NCBI GenBank assembly: GCA_023014485.1
Contig: JAJOZX010012098.1
Coordinates: 21,001 to 85,000, forward strand
Length of the DNA: 64,000 bases
Direction: 5' to 3'
DNA from: Bathynomus jamesi
Taxonomy: Eukaryota; Arthropoda; Malacostraca; Isopoda; Cirolanidae
The position numbers and the translations under genes were made by a program. The stretch's first letter is position 1; each line of letters begins with the position of its first letter. Below are positions 20,735 through 31,466 of the stretch, piece after piece. Below the pieces are notes generated by a model that saw only the letters and a program-made list of their open reading frames with translations, made no database searches and was not told the DNA's origin.

Positions 20735-20955
20735 TTCTGAATGAGCCACATCCATGCAAATGAATAAATACATTGTAAAAGCTTATTTCCCAACGACGCC
20801 GTAAGGGCGACTGTGACCCGAGGGTCACCTGAGTCAGAGCAGAAACAGAGTAAGCGGCCACCTTAACTTCACCCAATGCTGGCGGCCGGGAGCGAACCAG
20901 CGTCACACCGATCGGAGTCCACCACCGTATCCACTGAGCTATCAGGTACCCTAAA
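20735..20955 (-). mobile_element. tRNA-derived SINE
   Basis: On the minus strand TAGCTCAGTGG (20941-20931) is a perfect pol III A box, and GGTTCGCTCCC (20898-20888) is a near-consensus B box. The spacing is tRNA-like. The head is followed by about 140 bp of unrelated body containing CAGGTGACCCTCGGGTCACAG. It is not a functional tRNA: the acceptor stem does not pair and there is no 3' CCA-type end context. The 3' limit is approximate. Confidence 0.7.
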
Positions 20956-21689
20956 AGAATATAAACCCTTTTCTAAACACTTCCCTGACCCCCACTTTTT
21001 TAACAGAGTTTTACACCTCTTAAATGTGCGGTTTAAGAGGTGTGTATCAATGTAACATGGCGGGTGTTTCTCGTCTAAACACTTTTCTAACTTCAGGTTT
21101 TCCCAAACCGACAAAAATCTAAACATTTTTAATTAAGGTGGGAATGAAAATAATACCTTATAATTTTAAATCCTTTAATTCAGTTTATATACAGTTTATA
21201 TATTTTGACACTCCAAACGCAGATAAACAGAGAAGATCTGAAACAGTATTTTATAAATTGTAAGTCCCTCCTCTCATATAAACTTACAATTCTTAAAAAT
21301 AATGCAAAACAACCAGTTATTATTATTACTAGTTGAAGATGGGCCGTACGGACAACTGTTTATATAAACAGGAAAAAGGAAATGGAAAAAAATTCCTGTT
21401 TCAAATAATTGTATTTCCTTATCTATATATTTATATTTGTGACGGTCGAACTGCGAACTGCTAACTGCGAACTGCGAACTTTGTTATTTATGGCCGGCCA
21501 AACCACTTGCCAGATTTGGATAAGACTTGGAGGACAGGGGTAACTGAGGCCGGGAAAGAACATAGGCTATGTGGAGTCGGCCTCCGAGGTCATCTGAGGC
21601 CGCTGGAGGCCGTTTTTGCCGTCTGTTTTCCGGATTCGTTGAAAGATAGTGACATCATAGACACGTCATAAAATGGGCGGATGCATATA
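20956..21689. other. No recognisable gene
   Basis: A+T-rich DNA, with a short tandem run of GAACTGCTAACTGCGAACT near 21450. No coding support. Confidence 0.4.
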
Positions 21690-21805
21690 TACGCGATGCA
21701 TATATACCTTACCTTACCTTACAACCTTACAAAGGTTCCGCGCGATGATTTCTCATTTCGCGAAGGTCAAGCTTGTCGCCCCTCCTCTCGAGTTGGCCAT
21801 TTAGA
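21690..21805 (-). repeat. LINE 3'-tail fragment
   Basis: On the minus strand it reads GGCCAACTCGAGAGGAGG through CTTGACCTTCGCGAAATGAG to terminal AAGGTAAGG repeats. It matches the 3' UTR of the LINE ending at 14724. Only the tail is present, as expected of severe 5' truncation. Confidence 0.8.
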
Positions 21806-22062
21806 AATTTTATATATATTAATATATATATATTGCTCTATCTGCGCATGCGCCTTGATCTGTTTGTCAGTTGAAATTTGTAGTTTAAAAGCAGTCATGT
21901 AAAAGTGGTTCCAGAGCAATTAATTTTAATCAAGCTTATTACGACTTTTAATACTACAAAATGTTGTTAAGTTTTATATAACAAAAAAATTGTTTGATAG
22001 AGTTGAATACCTGAAGCGTGAAATGATAAACCTTAAATCTGTTTATTTAAGGATAATTTAAG

Positions 22063-22092
<30 letters not shown>
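21806..22092. other. No recognisable gene
   Basis: A+T-rich DNA ending in an (AAT)n run at about 22064-22098 that forms the target of the next MITE. Confidence 0.5.
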
Positions 22093-22098
<6 letters not shown>

Positions 22099-22100
22099 CT

Positions 22101-22302
22101 GGATCACCTGAAGATCAGGGCTCCCAGCCTTCTTTAGTTAGCCTTATAAGGCTAACTAACGAAAATATCACGACCTAACCTAACCAATCGTTAGGTCAAT
22201 TGTACACCCTTGACGATTGGTTAGGTTAGGTCGTTTATTTTCGTTAGTTAGCCTTATAAAGCTAACTAAAGAAGGCTGGAGGCCCTGATCTTCAGGTGAT
22301 CC
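22101..22302. mobile_element. 202-bp palindromic GGATCACC MITE, copy A
   Basis: GGATCACCTGAAGATCAGGG and its inverse are the ends. Each arm holds a small perfect hairpin (TTAGTTAGCCTTATAAGGCTAACTAA), and the shared AACGAAAATATC core follows inward. Exact 8-bp TSD AATAATCT at 22093-22100 and 22303-22310. Confidence 0.92.
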
Positions 22303-22373
22303 AATAATCTTTATTATAATGGAGCTGATTCTATCTATCTATCTGTGGAAAAGTCGCAGTAAATAATTTCAGG

Positions 22374-22500
22374 AGCAAGTGTAGTTTACATCCCCCTATG
22401 GTGCCTAGTGTAGTTTGCGTTCCCCAACTTTGTCCGCGTATATCTAATCAATAAAACTTTAAAACTAACGAAAATATTACGACTGAACCTAACCAATCGT

Positions 22501-22504
<4 letters not shown>
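22374..22504. repeat. Half MITE with a two-unit GTAGTTTAC array (inverse of 7690-7905)
   Basis: GGAGCAAGTGTAGTTTACATC and CCTAGTGTAGTTTGCG are two units of the array found four times at 7.8 kb. TTGTCCGCGTATA and a single core arm ending at the long (TA)n array follow. The starting GG fits the GG...CC MITE group, but the other half is absent. Confidence 0.7.

Positions 22505-22592
<88 letters not shown>
22504..22592. repeat. Long (TA)n array
   Basis: About 90 bp of almost uninterrupted TA repeats, directly abutting the left end of the TTAGGGTG element. Confidence 0.95.
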
Positions 22593-22596
<4 letters not shown>

Positions 22597-22838
22597 GGTG
22601 TCTCATTAATACATAGAAATTTTTTTTTTTTCGATTTTCTCTTGCTCGCGAATGCTGCCCCGATTTCAATAGGCATAGAGGTTCTAAAAATCGAAAAATG
22701 ATGGGAATCGAACAGTATTTAGAGGTCACTCAAGTTTAACACTTTCTTGTAGCTATTTAGGAAAAAAAAGAAATTTCTATCATTCTCTTATTCTCTTTAT
22801 TTCTGAACAAAAATGAAAATAAACGAAATGCACCTTTC

Positions 22839-23829
22839 GGCGCTAGGACAGTTTGCCTACGGACAGTTTGCCTACGGACAATTTGCCTACGGACAATTTG
22901 CCTACGGACAGTTTGCCTACTGGACAGTTTGCCTACTGGACAGTTTGCCTATGGACACCATGCCTATGTGGTATATTTATCCTTACCTTATTTAACTTAT
23001 TTAACTTATTTAACTTCAGATTCATGCAAAAGAATTAATTCAAAATTAAAATGTGTTGTTGCCCTTAATAGCATAAATGTCTGAAAATATATCAAGTAAG
23101 AAAGGGAAACAGAAGTTTTCACATAATGGATATTTGTATGTGTTTGATAAATGTAGCAAGCGCGACCCTTCGTTACTTTTTTGGCGGTGCGAGCAAAAGA
23201 GTCAGTGTATTATAAGGTGTGTATATATAATATGGGTACTTTTCGTTATCTGCCCCCTTGACGATTGGTTAGGTTAAGTCGTGATATTTTCGTTAAAACT
23301 AACGAAAATATCATGACTGAACCTAACCAATCGTCAAGGGCGTACATTTGACCTAACCGGGCAGTGACGATTGGTTAGGTTAAGTTGTGATATTTTTGAT
23401 AGTTTTATTGAAAATATCATGACTGAACCTAACCAATCGTCAATGGGGCAGATAACGGAAAAGTACCCATATTATATATACACCTTATAATACACTGACT
23501 CTTTTGCTCGCACCGCCAAAAAAGTAACGAAGGGTCGCGCTTGCTACATTTATCAAACACATACAAATATCCATTATGTGAAAACTTCTGTTTCCCTTTC
23601 TTACTTGATATATTTTCAGACATTTATGCTATTAAGGGCAACAACACATTTTAATTTTGAATTAATTCTTTTGCATGAATCTGAAGTTAAATAAGTTAAA
23701 TAAGTTAAATAAGGTAAGGATAAATATACCACATAGGCATGGTGTCCATAGGCATAATGTCCAGTAGGCAAACTGTCCAGTAGACAAATTGTCCGTAGGC
23801 AGTGTCCGTAGGCAAACTGTCCGGCCACG
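22839..23829. mobile_element. 991-bp MULE-type foldback with two inverted FLYWCH fragments
   Basis: Both ends carry tandem GGACAGTTTGCCTAC-type units: about six on the left and about five, partly degraded, on the right. They are followed by inverted copies of a short ORF (23077-23277 plus, 23429-23623 minus) reading FSHNGYLYVFDKCSKRD ... LLFWRCEQ. This is a FLYWCH zinc finger, a domain known from MULE/Phantom transposons and lacking its final CxH here. A perfect 9-bp TSD, GCACCTTTC, flanks it (22830-22838, 23830-23838), as expected for MULEs. The centre is occupied by the core palindrome at 23247-23455. There is no transposase. Confidence 0.82.
23247..23455. repeat. Double core palindrome in the MULE foldback loop
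   Basis: Two consecutive AACGAAAATATCATGAC-type hairpins, one centred near 23298 and one near 23405, are bounded by ATCTGCCCC and GGGGCAGAT. Symmetry continues into the MULE arms, so it cannot be separated as an independent insertion. Confidence 0.7.
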
Positions 23830-23894
23830 GCACCTTTCATTAATTGAAATAAGCGCGTATAAATGGATTGTTTTCATCATCAATCTGTCCTACA

Positions 23895-26151
23895 CTACTT
23901 GATTTTACTCTTCAAGCTCTCCTTCGTCTTGACGGGGATCAACTTCTGGTGAGCCCGAACCACCTTGAGGACGAATTGCTTCTGCTTCTCATCACGCGTG
24001 ATGGTGGAATTGAATCTTTTCATCAAAGCGATACCACGCTCGGCGGCGTCATTGACCACCTTCAGGGCTTTCACCCTCTTTTGCGCCGTGATCCAATCCT
24101 GGTCATTGATCCAATCCTCTGGATCTTTCATGAGGAAGGTGGGAGACTCAGATTCTGGAAGGATCGCGCGGAAGAAGACTTCTTTTGTTCTCCGGGTGAC
24201 GAAGAGCTCGATGGATTGCTGTGGATTGAAGTTCTTCGGATCGATCCGCTTGAGTCCTTTCTTCGTGGCGGGGGATTGAAGTCGTTGGACCATCTTTAGC
24301 TTCGTGTCCTTTGGAATGCGGTCGTCAAAGAAACCAAGCCCCACGAGATCCTCTGAGAGGTACCACAGGTGCCTTTTCAAGGCCATGGATGCCGTGTGGC
24401 TGACTTCCTTGTCAGGGTAGGCCTCGAGCAGGCGAAGGAACTCTAGGTCGTTCAGTGGAGCTCGATTCGAGACCATTGCCTCATTCCACTGCTTCACGTA
24501 CGCGAGGGAGATGAACAAACACAGCCGCCGAAGTCCTCCTTCTTCCCTGGCTGTCAGGTCCAGTTGGTGACGGAACATGAAAATCTTGAGGGCATAGATG
24601 GCTTTGGCCATCCATCTGGCGTGGTGATAGGCCCCAGGCTGACGAAATCCCCCCTGGACCTGACCGCCAAGGAAGCGGTAGGAAAGGATGAGGAGTTCAC
24701 GGTAGTCTTCTCGGGGATGTGTGCCGTGGGAAAGCGTCTGCTGCAGGTATTTCTTCATGGAAGACGCTTGATTTGCCCAGTTGTCAGTTGTTGTGGGATT
24801 GCTTTCGTCACCGATGGACAAGAATGACCCTTTGTCAATGGAGGCCCACCGCTGTTGAAATCTTTTGAAGAGGAGAATGTCAGGGAAGAGGACGGCCCCT
24901 GACATCGCACGAAGACATCCTTGAGTAAGATCTCCAAGACGTGGTGACGGCAAGCCAACCACAACATGGGACGGCCAAACTCCTGCTCAATGCGAACGCA
25001 AGCACCTTGGATCATCCCATCCCAGCGTTCACAGCTGTGGTGTCGAATCCCAGTCCAATGATTTGCTCCGAAATGCCAAAAGCCTGGACTTCCTGGAGTA
25101 CGGCTGCAGCCTGTTCTTTTCCAGTGCCGTCCACCGCAACGGGTACACCAAGAAGCTCCTCGACTCCATCGCCCGTCACCACAACAGCAATCCGGTCAAC
25201 CTCCTTCTTCTCCTTGGCGATATCTTCCAACAGTTTCCCATCCCAGTGCAAGACTAAAGGACCAGAAGCTTCGAACTTTCGGGTCAACTCTTCTCCCATC
25301 TCCTTTCGGATCTTGTTCCGTGTTCGATGAACAGTTGCTGGCGAGATTACCAGGTCATCCAGGTCATGACCCAAACTCTGAGCTGCTGCTGCAAAGGACG
25401 ACGTTGCTTGTCTCACGGACATGTTGTCGCGATCCCAAGCAGCTATGAGATTCGGGTCCGTGAGGGCATTCATTCGCCTTTTCTTTTGAGTCTGGGCCTT
25501 GCTGGTGCTGGGCACTTGGTACGTCTCGTCGTCATCATCCTCGTCTTCCGTGTTCATTTCAGTGCTGCTACCATCCACCTCCAAGATCGCTACCTCCATG
25601 AGCTGTGTCACCCCAGCATCCCATTTACTCTTCCTAGCCGTGGCTGCAAGATCCCTCTTCCGCTTCACAGCTTTCTTCTTCGCTGTCTTCTGGTCCACCC
25701 CCGGAAGACTTGACGACATCCTGTCTTCCCTCTGCGAGGTGAGAAAATCCTTGTCCTCCTGAGGGACCTTGGAGGAGGATAGCGCGGAGGAGTGAGCCAC
25801 GTCAAACACGTCTTCAAAATCCGACTTGAACATCCCCTCCTTGTACCGGTAACCCTCTTGCGGCTTTGTTCTGTTCTTCTTGAGTGCGTCGTAGGTATCG
25901 ATCAACTTCGCCAGCTTCTCCCCTGCGTACTTCTTGGTGGTAGTTGGTATGTTGGCCTTCTCCCAGATGGGCCAGATGGTTTCCACCACCAGGCGAATGC
26001 TCTCCGATTTGGTCTTCCTTCCCTCTTGGTCTTGGTGGTGGTGGAAGTAAAGGAGCAGGCATTGCTCCTTCGATGGAAGTCGTGGACAAACAATCGCTGC
26101 AATTGGGGCCTTGTCCAGCAACCACAACTGGTTTCCTGCTCTAGTAACCAT
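23895..26151 (-). pseudogene. Putative hAT/P-like transposase of an unnamed family (near-complete copy)
   Basis: Translation most likely starts at the ATG at 26149-26151 (MVTRAGNQLWLL), just inside a TTCTTCTCTTTCGCAG splice acceptor, so a 5' intron is probable. Order of parts: IWPIWEKANIPTTTK; a basic/acidic linker; DRDNMSVRQATSS; GPLVLHWDGKLLED (candidate first D); IIGLGFDTTAVNAG (second D); LWLACRHHVLEILL (C, H, H, E); PDILLFKRFQQRW; QPGAYHHARWMAK; HLWYLSEDLVGLGFFDD; and DEKQKQFVLKVVRAH, stop at 23895-23897. Total about 750 residues. Only two breaks are needed: a tandem 5-bp duplication (GGGAT) at about 25018 and an indel near 24910. The layout resembles hAT/P transposases with a CxxH-like motif, but I recognise no named family. 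Confidence 0.72.
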
Positions 26152-26950
26152 CACCTGCGAAAGAGAAGAAAATCTTGTATAAGTGAAACAGAAGTGGCGA
26201 ACTTGAGTGACCCCTAAAAATCCTCCTACAGCTGTCAAATTTTGTGATAACAATCCTTTATAAAGGTGTAATACGGGCAAGCGTCGCCCCGACCCGAAAT
26301 CCTCCATTCGTATATTTGAGACACCCTAATATATATATATATACTAGTGATGTAGGTCACATCCGCACATTTTCTCGCATCCGCATCCGCACCCGCATCC
26401 GCACTTTGGACTGCGGATGTGGACCGTTGAGATAAAACGTCATTAATAAGCTGAAATTATCAAATTCTACTATATTAATAGAACTAGTTCATTGTGCGCA
26501 AAAGTGATGCAAGCGACAAGACGAGAGGCTGTTCTTGTATGAAGTTACTCTCTTGCAACCTACTTAGATCCACGTTACAAAGCTAAGTTATTTTCACCTA
26601 GTACATTAGAACGAGTTAAATCATCACTTGGCAAAGCAGTTGAAGAGCTTCAATCTCTTGAATCTGTCGCTTCGCCACCCACCAAAAGAATAAAAGTTTC
26701 AGTGACAGAACCAACACCTTCAACAAGCAAATCTATCACAGAATCTGTGTCTCAGTTTCTTGAGTCAAGCAGCAATGACGAGACCTACGCGATGTCAAAA
26801 GATGTAGTAAAAATGATCGAGAGCTATCACCAAGAAAAACGCCTGGCTGCATGTGACAATCCTATTAGTTGGTGGAAAAATACGCAGAATATCTATCCAT
26901 ACTGGAGTAAACTTGCAAGGAAACATTTAGCCTGTCCTCCAACAAACGTA

Positions 26951-27425
26951 CTGTTGGTTTTCGTCGTCGTCGTCGTCGTCGTTGGGCCTAGGCAAGCTAC
27001 GGCTTGGGACCGTAGCGCATCTATCCGGTATAGGTTAACCTGGATGATGTAGCCATAAGCACTGCCGCTGGTTAAGTGCCAACCAGTGATTATCTCACTA
27101 GCCGTATTGAGTCCGTTAGGCGAAACTGCGACAGTACCAAGGATGGAAAATATAACCCTTGGATTTCTATTATTTATTTGCAAAATGGACATGGTATTAG
27201 ATTAAAATAATTATTTGAATATAAATAATTAACTGACAATTGTGATATATAATTAATTATGTTTACATACAATAAAATAATACAGTATACATAAAATTAG
27301 TATTAATGTGGTTTACAATTGAATTATGATGGGTAACTAATTTAAAATGAATTTATAGCTATTCCGAAATTCAAGACGGTAAAATTAACATTTATCTTGA
27401 AACTAAAATAAGAGTATTCACTACA
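26951..27425 (-). repeat. 3' LTR of the gypsy element
   Basis: Starts TGTAGTG and ends CCAACA on the minus strand. It is nearly identical to 31467-31934. The polypurine tract GGTGGGGGAGTG lies next to it at 27426-27437. It contains six TCG/GTC repeats where the 5' LTR has four. Confidence 0.93.
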
Positions 27426-27448
27426 CACTCCCCCACCAGAGAGGAAGT

Positions 27449-30400
27449 TCAAAGAGTTCCGAACGACACAGATTTCCCCTGGACCTTTTTGGTAGCTACA
27501 TGTACCTCGCTTAAGGTTGATTCCAAAAACGCAGGCTTAAGACGATCGATAGAAACCTTGTCGACCTTGGAACCGCGCTGGATGAGAAATGATTTGCGTG
27601 TACGTCGGAGAACTTCATAGGGCCCGTCATATGGACATTGGAGAGGCCGTTTTGGGACAGGTACACGAACGAAAACGTGGGTGCAAGACTGGAGGGCTGG
27701 GGAAACAAAGATGTTCTGTTGGCTAGTCAATCGAGGGGGAACAGGCTGAAGGGACTGCATGTGAGAGGAAAGTGTTTGAGCGAATTCCGTAGGATCACAT
27801 GACTTATCCCCTGCAGTGAAGTAGCCACCTGGTAGCCGCAGTGTTGTTCCATAGACTAGTTCAGCCGCTGTAGTCTTCAGATCACTCTTAAATGCAGAGC
27901 GAATACCAAGCAACACGAGTGGAAGCTTATCCATCCAATGGGAGTCTTCGTGACACATAAGGGATGACTTCAGCTGGCGATGGAAGCGTTCGACGAGGCC
28001 GTTAGCTTGCGGATGATACGCACAGGTATGCGCATGTACTGTACCCAACAAGCTGGTAAACTTCTTCCAAAGCGAAGACTCAAATTGGCGACCTTGGTCA
28101 GTGATGACTTTTGTCGGCAATCCAAATCTTGATACCCATCCATGAAGAAAGGCTCTTGCAACAGTGTCCGCTTGGATATCAGGAAGTGGGATGGCTTCAG
28201 GCCATCTGGAAAAGCGGTCGAGACAGGTGAGCAGATAACGTTGGCCTTGAATCACTGGAAGAGGGCCAACAATGTCTACATGAATTACCTCAAATCGCTG
28301 GATGGGGGCGGAAATGCGTCAAAGGGGGACCTGGTGTGCCTTTGGACTTTGGCACGCTGGCAGGCAAGGCACGTTTTGGTCCAATGTTTGACATCCTTCC
28401 GCATCGAGGGCCAAACAAAGCGAGAGGTAACCAGGTGTTGCGAAGCACGGATACCAGGATGGGAGGGCTTATGAAGATCCGTGAAGACTGCTTGTCTGTT
28501 ACATGGAGGGACATAAGGGCGAATAGCAGCTGTTGATACGTCGCAATAGAGGGGCACAGACAATCCTGGCATACTCATTTTCTTGAGGGAAAGTGAGTGA
28601 GTGGAGTCTTCTCTGAGCAGGTCTTGTAGTTCCGTATCCTTATCTTGATCCTGTGCAATAGCATTCCACAGTGTAGAGCTGAGGGTAACAGAAGTAATCT
28701 CTATTCTTGAAAGTGCATCCGCTGGAGTGTTCAAGACACCTTTGATGTGGCGGATATCTGTGGTAAATTGCGAGATATAATCGAGTTGCCTGATGACTCT
28801 GGGAGAGTGGTTACAGCTGTTTTTATTGAAGACAGTGACCAAAGGTTTGTGGTCGGTAAAAACACAAAACTCTCGGCCTTCAAGGAAATGTTGAAAATGC
28901 TTCACGTTTAAGTAAATAGCAAGAAGTTCACGTCCGAAAGCACTATAACGCGTTTGGGCTGGCTGCAGCTTTTTCGAGTAAAACGCGATGGGTGCTTGTT
29001 GACCGTTAATGGTTTGTTCCAACACCCCACCGATCGCAACATCTGATGCATCGACCGTCAGAGTTAGGGGGGCATCACTGATAGGAAATGACAGAGACAA
29101 TGCACTATTGATAGCATTTTTGGCATTGTCGAACGCCTGTAAACTATCGCTACACCATACCAATTTGTTACCTTGCGTTTGTGTGTGATCATAGCGTGTA
29201 GAGGAGCAAGAACACTGGCACAGTTTTTAATGAACTTGTGGTAATAATTTACCAAACCTAGAAACCGACGTAACTCACGCTGATTATTTGGCATAGGGTA
29301 ATTTTTTATCACTTCACACTTGTCCTGAAGGGGGGTAATTCCGTGCTGCGAAATCGTGTGACCAAGAAATTCCAAGGTTGGCTGTGCAAACACACACTTA
29401 GATGCATTAATAGTAACACCGTATTGTTCTAAGCGTTGAAAGAGGAGTGAAAGATGTTCCTTTGTTCCTCTTCCGTTGAGCTGGCCACAAGCAAATCATC
29501 GATGTAGGCATAAACAAAGTCTAAGCCTCTGGTGACCTCATCTATAAACCTCTGAAAGGTTTGCGCAGCATTCCGTAGCCCGAACGGCATCTTCACAAAT
29601 TCGAATAACCCAAATGGTGTACAAACTGCAGTCTTGGGAATATCCGAAGGCTCTACGGGAATGTGGTGGAAAGCCTTAACGAGGTCTATTTTACTGAAGA
29701 TAGATTTGCCGTGGAGAAGAGAAGTAAAGTCTTGGACATTTGGTACCGGATATCGGTCCGGGATGGTTGTCGAATTCAAAAACCGGTAATCCCCACATGG
29801 TCTCCAGTCTCCTGACTTCTTCTGGACCAGGTGTAGGGGAGAGGACCAACTGCTTTTGGAAGGTCTTATTATCCCAAGATCTATCATAAGCTGGAATTCC
29901 GATTTGGCAGCTTTCAGTTTGTCCGGGGCAAGACGTCTGGGTTTTGCAAACACAGGGGGACCTTTTGTTGTAATGTGATGGGTAATGGTGTGCTTAATGG
30001 TATCACCCATCTGCATCGGTTGAAGAATTCCTGGATATCGCTGGAAAAGGCACTGGTACATGGAATTAGGGGGAACGAGGGAAAGTGCAGAGTTCGAGGC
30101 GTCCGGAAGGGCAACCTGTTTGGCAAGAACAGAAAGCAGTGTGGCCTGGTCGCATAAGCGTCGCTTGTCAAGATCCACCAGGAGTTTGAAATGCTGGAGG
30201 AAGTCAGCGCCGATTATGGGATGCTGCACTTGAGCACAGATGAAAATCCACTTGAAGGATCGGTGAAGGCCCAAGTTTAGTTCACGCGACTGAGTACCGT
30301 ACGTGGGTATGCGTGAACCGTTAGCAGCGTATAGAGCGGAGATTCCGAGTGCGTATGACCAGATTTTTGAGGGAATACACTGACTGACGCTCCGGTATCG

Positions 30401-30540
30401 ACCAAGAAATTGACACCAGAGTTCCTGTCCTTTATGAATAACAGGTTGGCAGTGCGAGTACTAGACGCCATTAGGACTCGCTGCTGGGGTTTTCCGACAA
30501 AAATTGCAAGGGGAGATGCACTTCCTAGCCTTCTTTCCAA
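27449..30540 (-). pseudogene. gypsy pol (protease, RT, RNase H, integrase), frameshifted
   Basis: In order from 30540: protease with [15 protein letters not shown] with [32 protein letters not shown] and [11 protein letters not shown] (the YIDD box) to about 29429; the RT connection and RNase H with EFLGHTISQHGI, RFLGLVNYYHKF and TVDASDVAIGG (about 29390-28800); integrase with a zinc-binding HPGIR ... CLACQRAKV and the catalytic core HVDIVGPLP, ITDQGRQFES and HPQANGLVERFHR, ending near 27449 (HVATKKVQG). Frame changes occur near 30275, 29420, 29160 and 28280. All domains are present in Ty3/gypsy order, so damage is limited to small indels. Confidence 0.92.
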
Positions 30541-31234
30541 ATTTAGAGTGGTAGAAGCAGATCTTCCCGGAACTCGAACGATGCCTCTTCGTAAATCTTG
30601 ACCGAGAATGGCTTCTTTGCCGTTGATTTTGTAGCAGAGAACAAACGTGGTTGAGTTGTTGACTTAACTCTTCCACTTTCAACTCCAGTTCCGATTGTGT
30701 GTTCACGTTGTTGACCGGAGCTATGTCAATCTCCACTACTTTGTCGGCAGTTTCTGCTAGTTTATCAACTGGAGTAGCAGGATCCATAGTGGCCAAGACA
30801 CGCTGAGCTGATGGAGGAAGTTTCTGCAAGAACAACTGTCTAAAGATGTCCTTATCGAAGGTTTGTGCGCGTTCGCCTAGAGCGCACTGCATAGCCCTCA
30901 GCATTTGAGTGGGCTTACGGTCTCCAAGTTCTTCTTTTGAGATTAACTGATGTAGTTTCTCACGCTCGGAGACAGTGGTGCGGCACAGGATGGCAGACTT
31001 CAGATCGTTGTATGGGTCCTCACTCGTGGAAGTAGACACGATGACGTCACGGACTTCAGAGATGATGCTCGCTGGAAGAGAGGACAAAACATGATCGTAT
31101 TTTGTCCTGCTAGCGGTGATCCTTCCCAAGTTGAATTGTGATTCCACTTGGTGGAACCAAATAAATGGATCACCCGGCCAGAAGACGGGGAGCTTTACGC
31201 TCAAGTGGGAGATGGCACCAGCGTCGTCAGGCAT
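30461..31234 (-). CDS. gag: gypsy Gag polyprotein
   Basis: An open frame of 257 residues from the ATG at 31234 (MPDDAGAISHLSV). The capsid-like part has LPVFWPGDPFIWFHQVESQF and KYDHVLSSLPASIISEVRD. A basic linker (RSHSRSRFTKRHR) and a zinc knuckle of C-x2-H-x9-C-x3-C form (CFYHSKFGKKARKC, then C) follow. The CHCC arrangement, rather than the usual CCHC, is characteristic of CsRn1-like elements. The frame is intact and overlaps the start of the protease region in another frame. Its role is to package the element's RNA into cytoplasmic particles. Confidence 0.88.
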   Translation of the reverse strand: MPDDAGAISHLSVKLPVFWPGDPFIWFHQVESQFNLGRITASRTKYDHVLSSLPASIISEVRDVIVSTSTSEDPYNDLKSAILCRTTVSEREKLHQLISKEELGDRKPTQMLRAMQCALGERAQTFDKDIFRQLFLQKLPPSAQRVLATMDPATPVDKLAETADKVVEIDIAPVNNVNTQSELELKVEELSQQLNHVCSLLQNQRQRSHSRSRFTKRHRSSSGKICFYHSKFGKKARKCISPCNFCRKTPAASPNGV

Positions 31235-31466
31235 CTTCTCCTATGCTTGCTGACGTACAAGCAAGACAAGTTACCAACGAAGAGTGGAGGTTGAGACGAG
31301 CGCAGGCACAGAGCGCACGGGCAGGGGTGAGGGGCAGAGGGCACGAGCGACGTTACAGTCTGGTCCTAGTCGCTCGGGTGAAGGGGGTGATGGGCACGAA
31401 CGACGTTACAGTCTAGTCTTAGTCGTTCGGGTAAAAAGGGGGGAATCCAACTCCGGGGTCACCAAT
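31235..31466 (-). promoter_or_regulatory. gypsy leader and primer-binding site
   Basis: Just inside the 5' LTR the minus strand reads TGGTGACCCCGGAGTTGG (31464-31447), whose first 12 bases fit the 3' end of tRNA-Trp as used by CsRn1-like elements. Between it and gag lies a tandem duplication of about 55 bp (CGACGTTACAGTCT units at about 31345-31435). Confidence 0.8.

Larger units (their letters stand above)
22593..26329 (-). mobile_element. TTAGGGTG-end DNA transposon, copy 2, inserted in (TA)n
   Basis: The ends TTAGGGTGTCTCA (22593) and TGAGACACCCTAA (26329) are inverted repeats, and (TA)n lies outside both. A 991-bp MULE foldback is inserted near the left end, leaving about 2.7 kb for the original element. 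The coding strand runs from right to left. The coding DNA is conspicuously more G+C-rich than its surroundings and than copy 1, hinting at a different origin or recent arrival. Confidence 0.8.

Noticed and set aside
20880..20950. A functional tRNA gene
   Set aside because: Same reason: promoter boxes remain, while cloverleaf arms are incomplete and a SINE body follows.
22839..22995. CRISPR-like array from regular GGACAGTTTGCCTAC repeats
   Set aside because: Units are contiguous 15-16-mers without unique spacers, at the ends of a MULE with a 9-bp TSD in eukaryotic DNA.
25327..26217. Plus-strand frames of 128-141 codons
   Set aside because: They are mirror frames of the G+C-rich transposase on the minus strand, which has recognisable homologous motifs.
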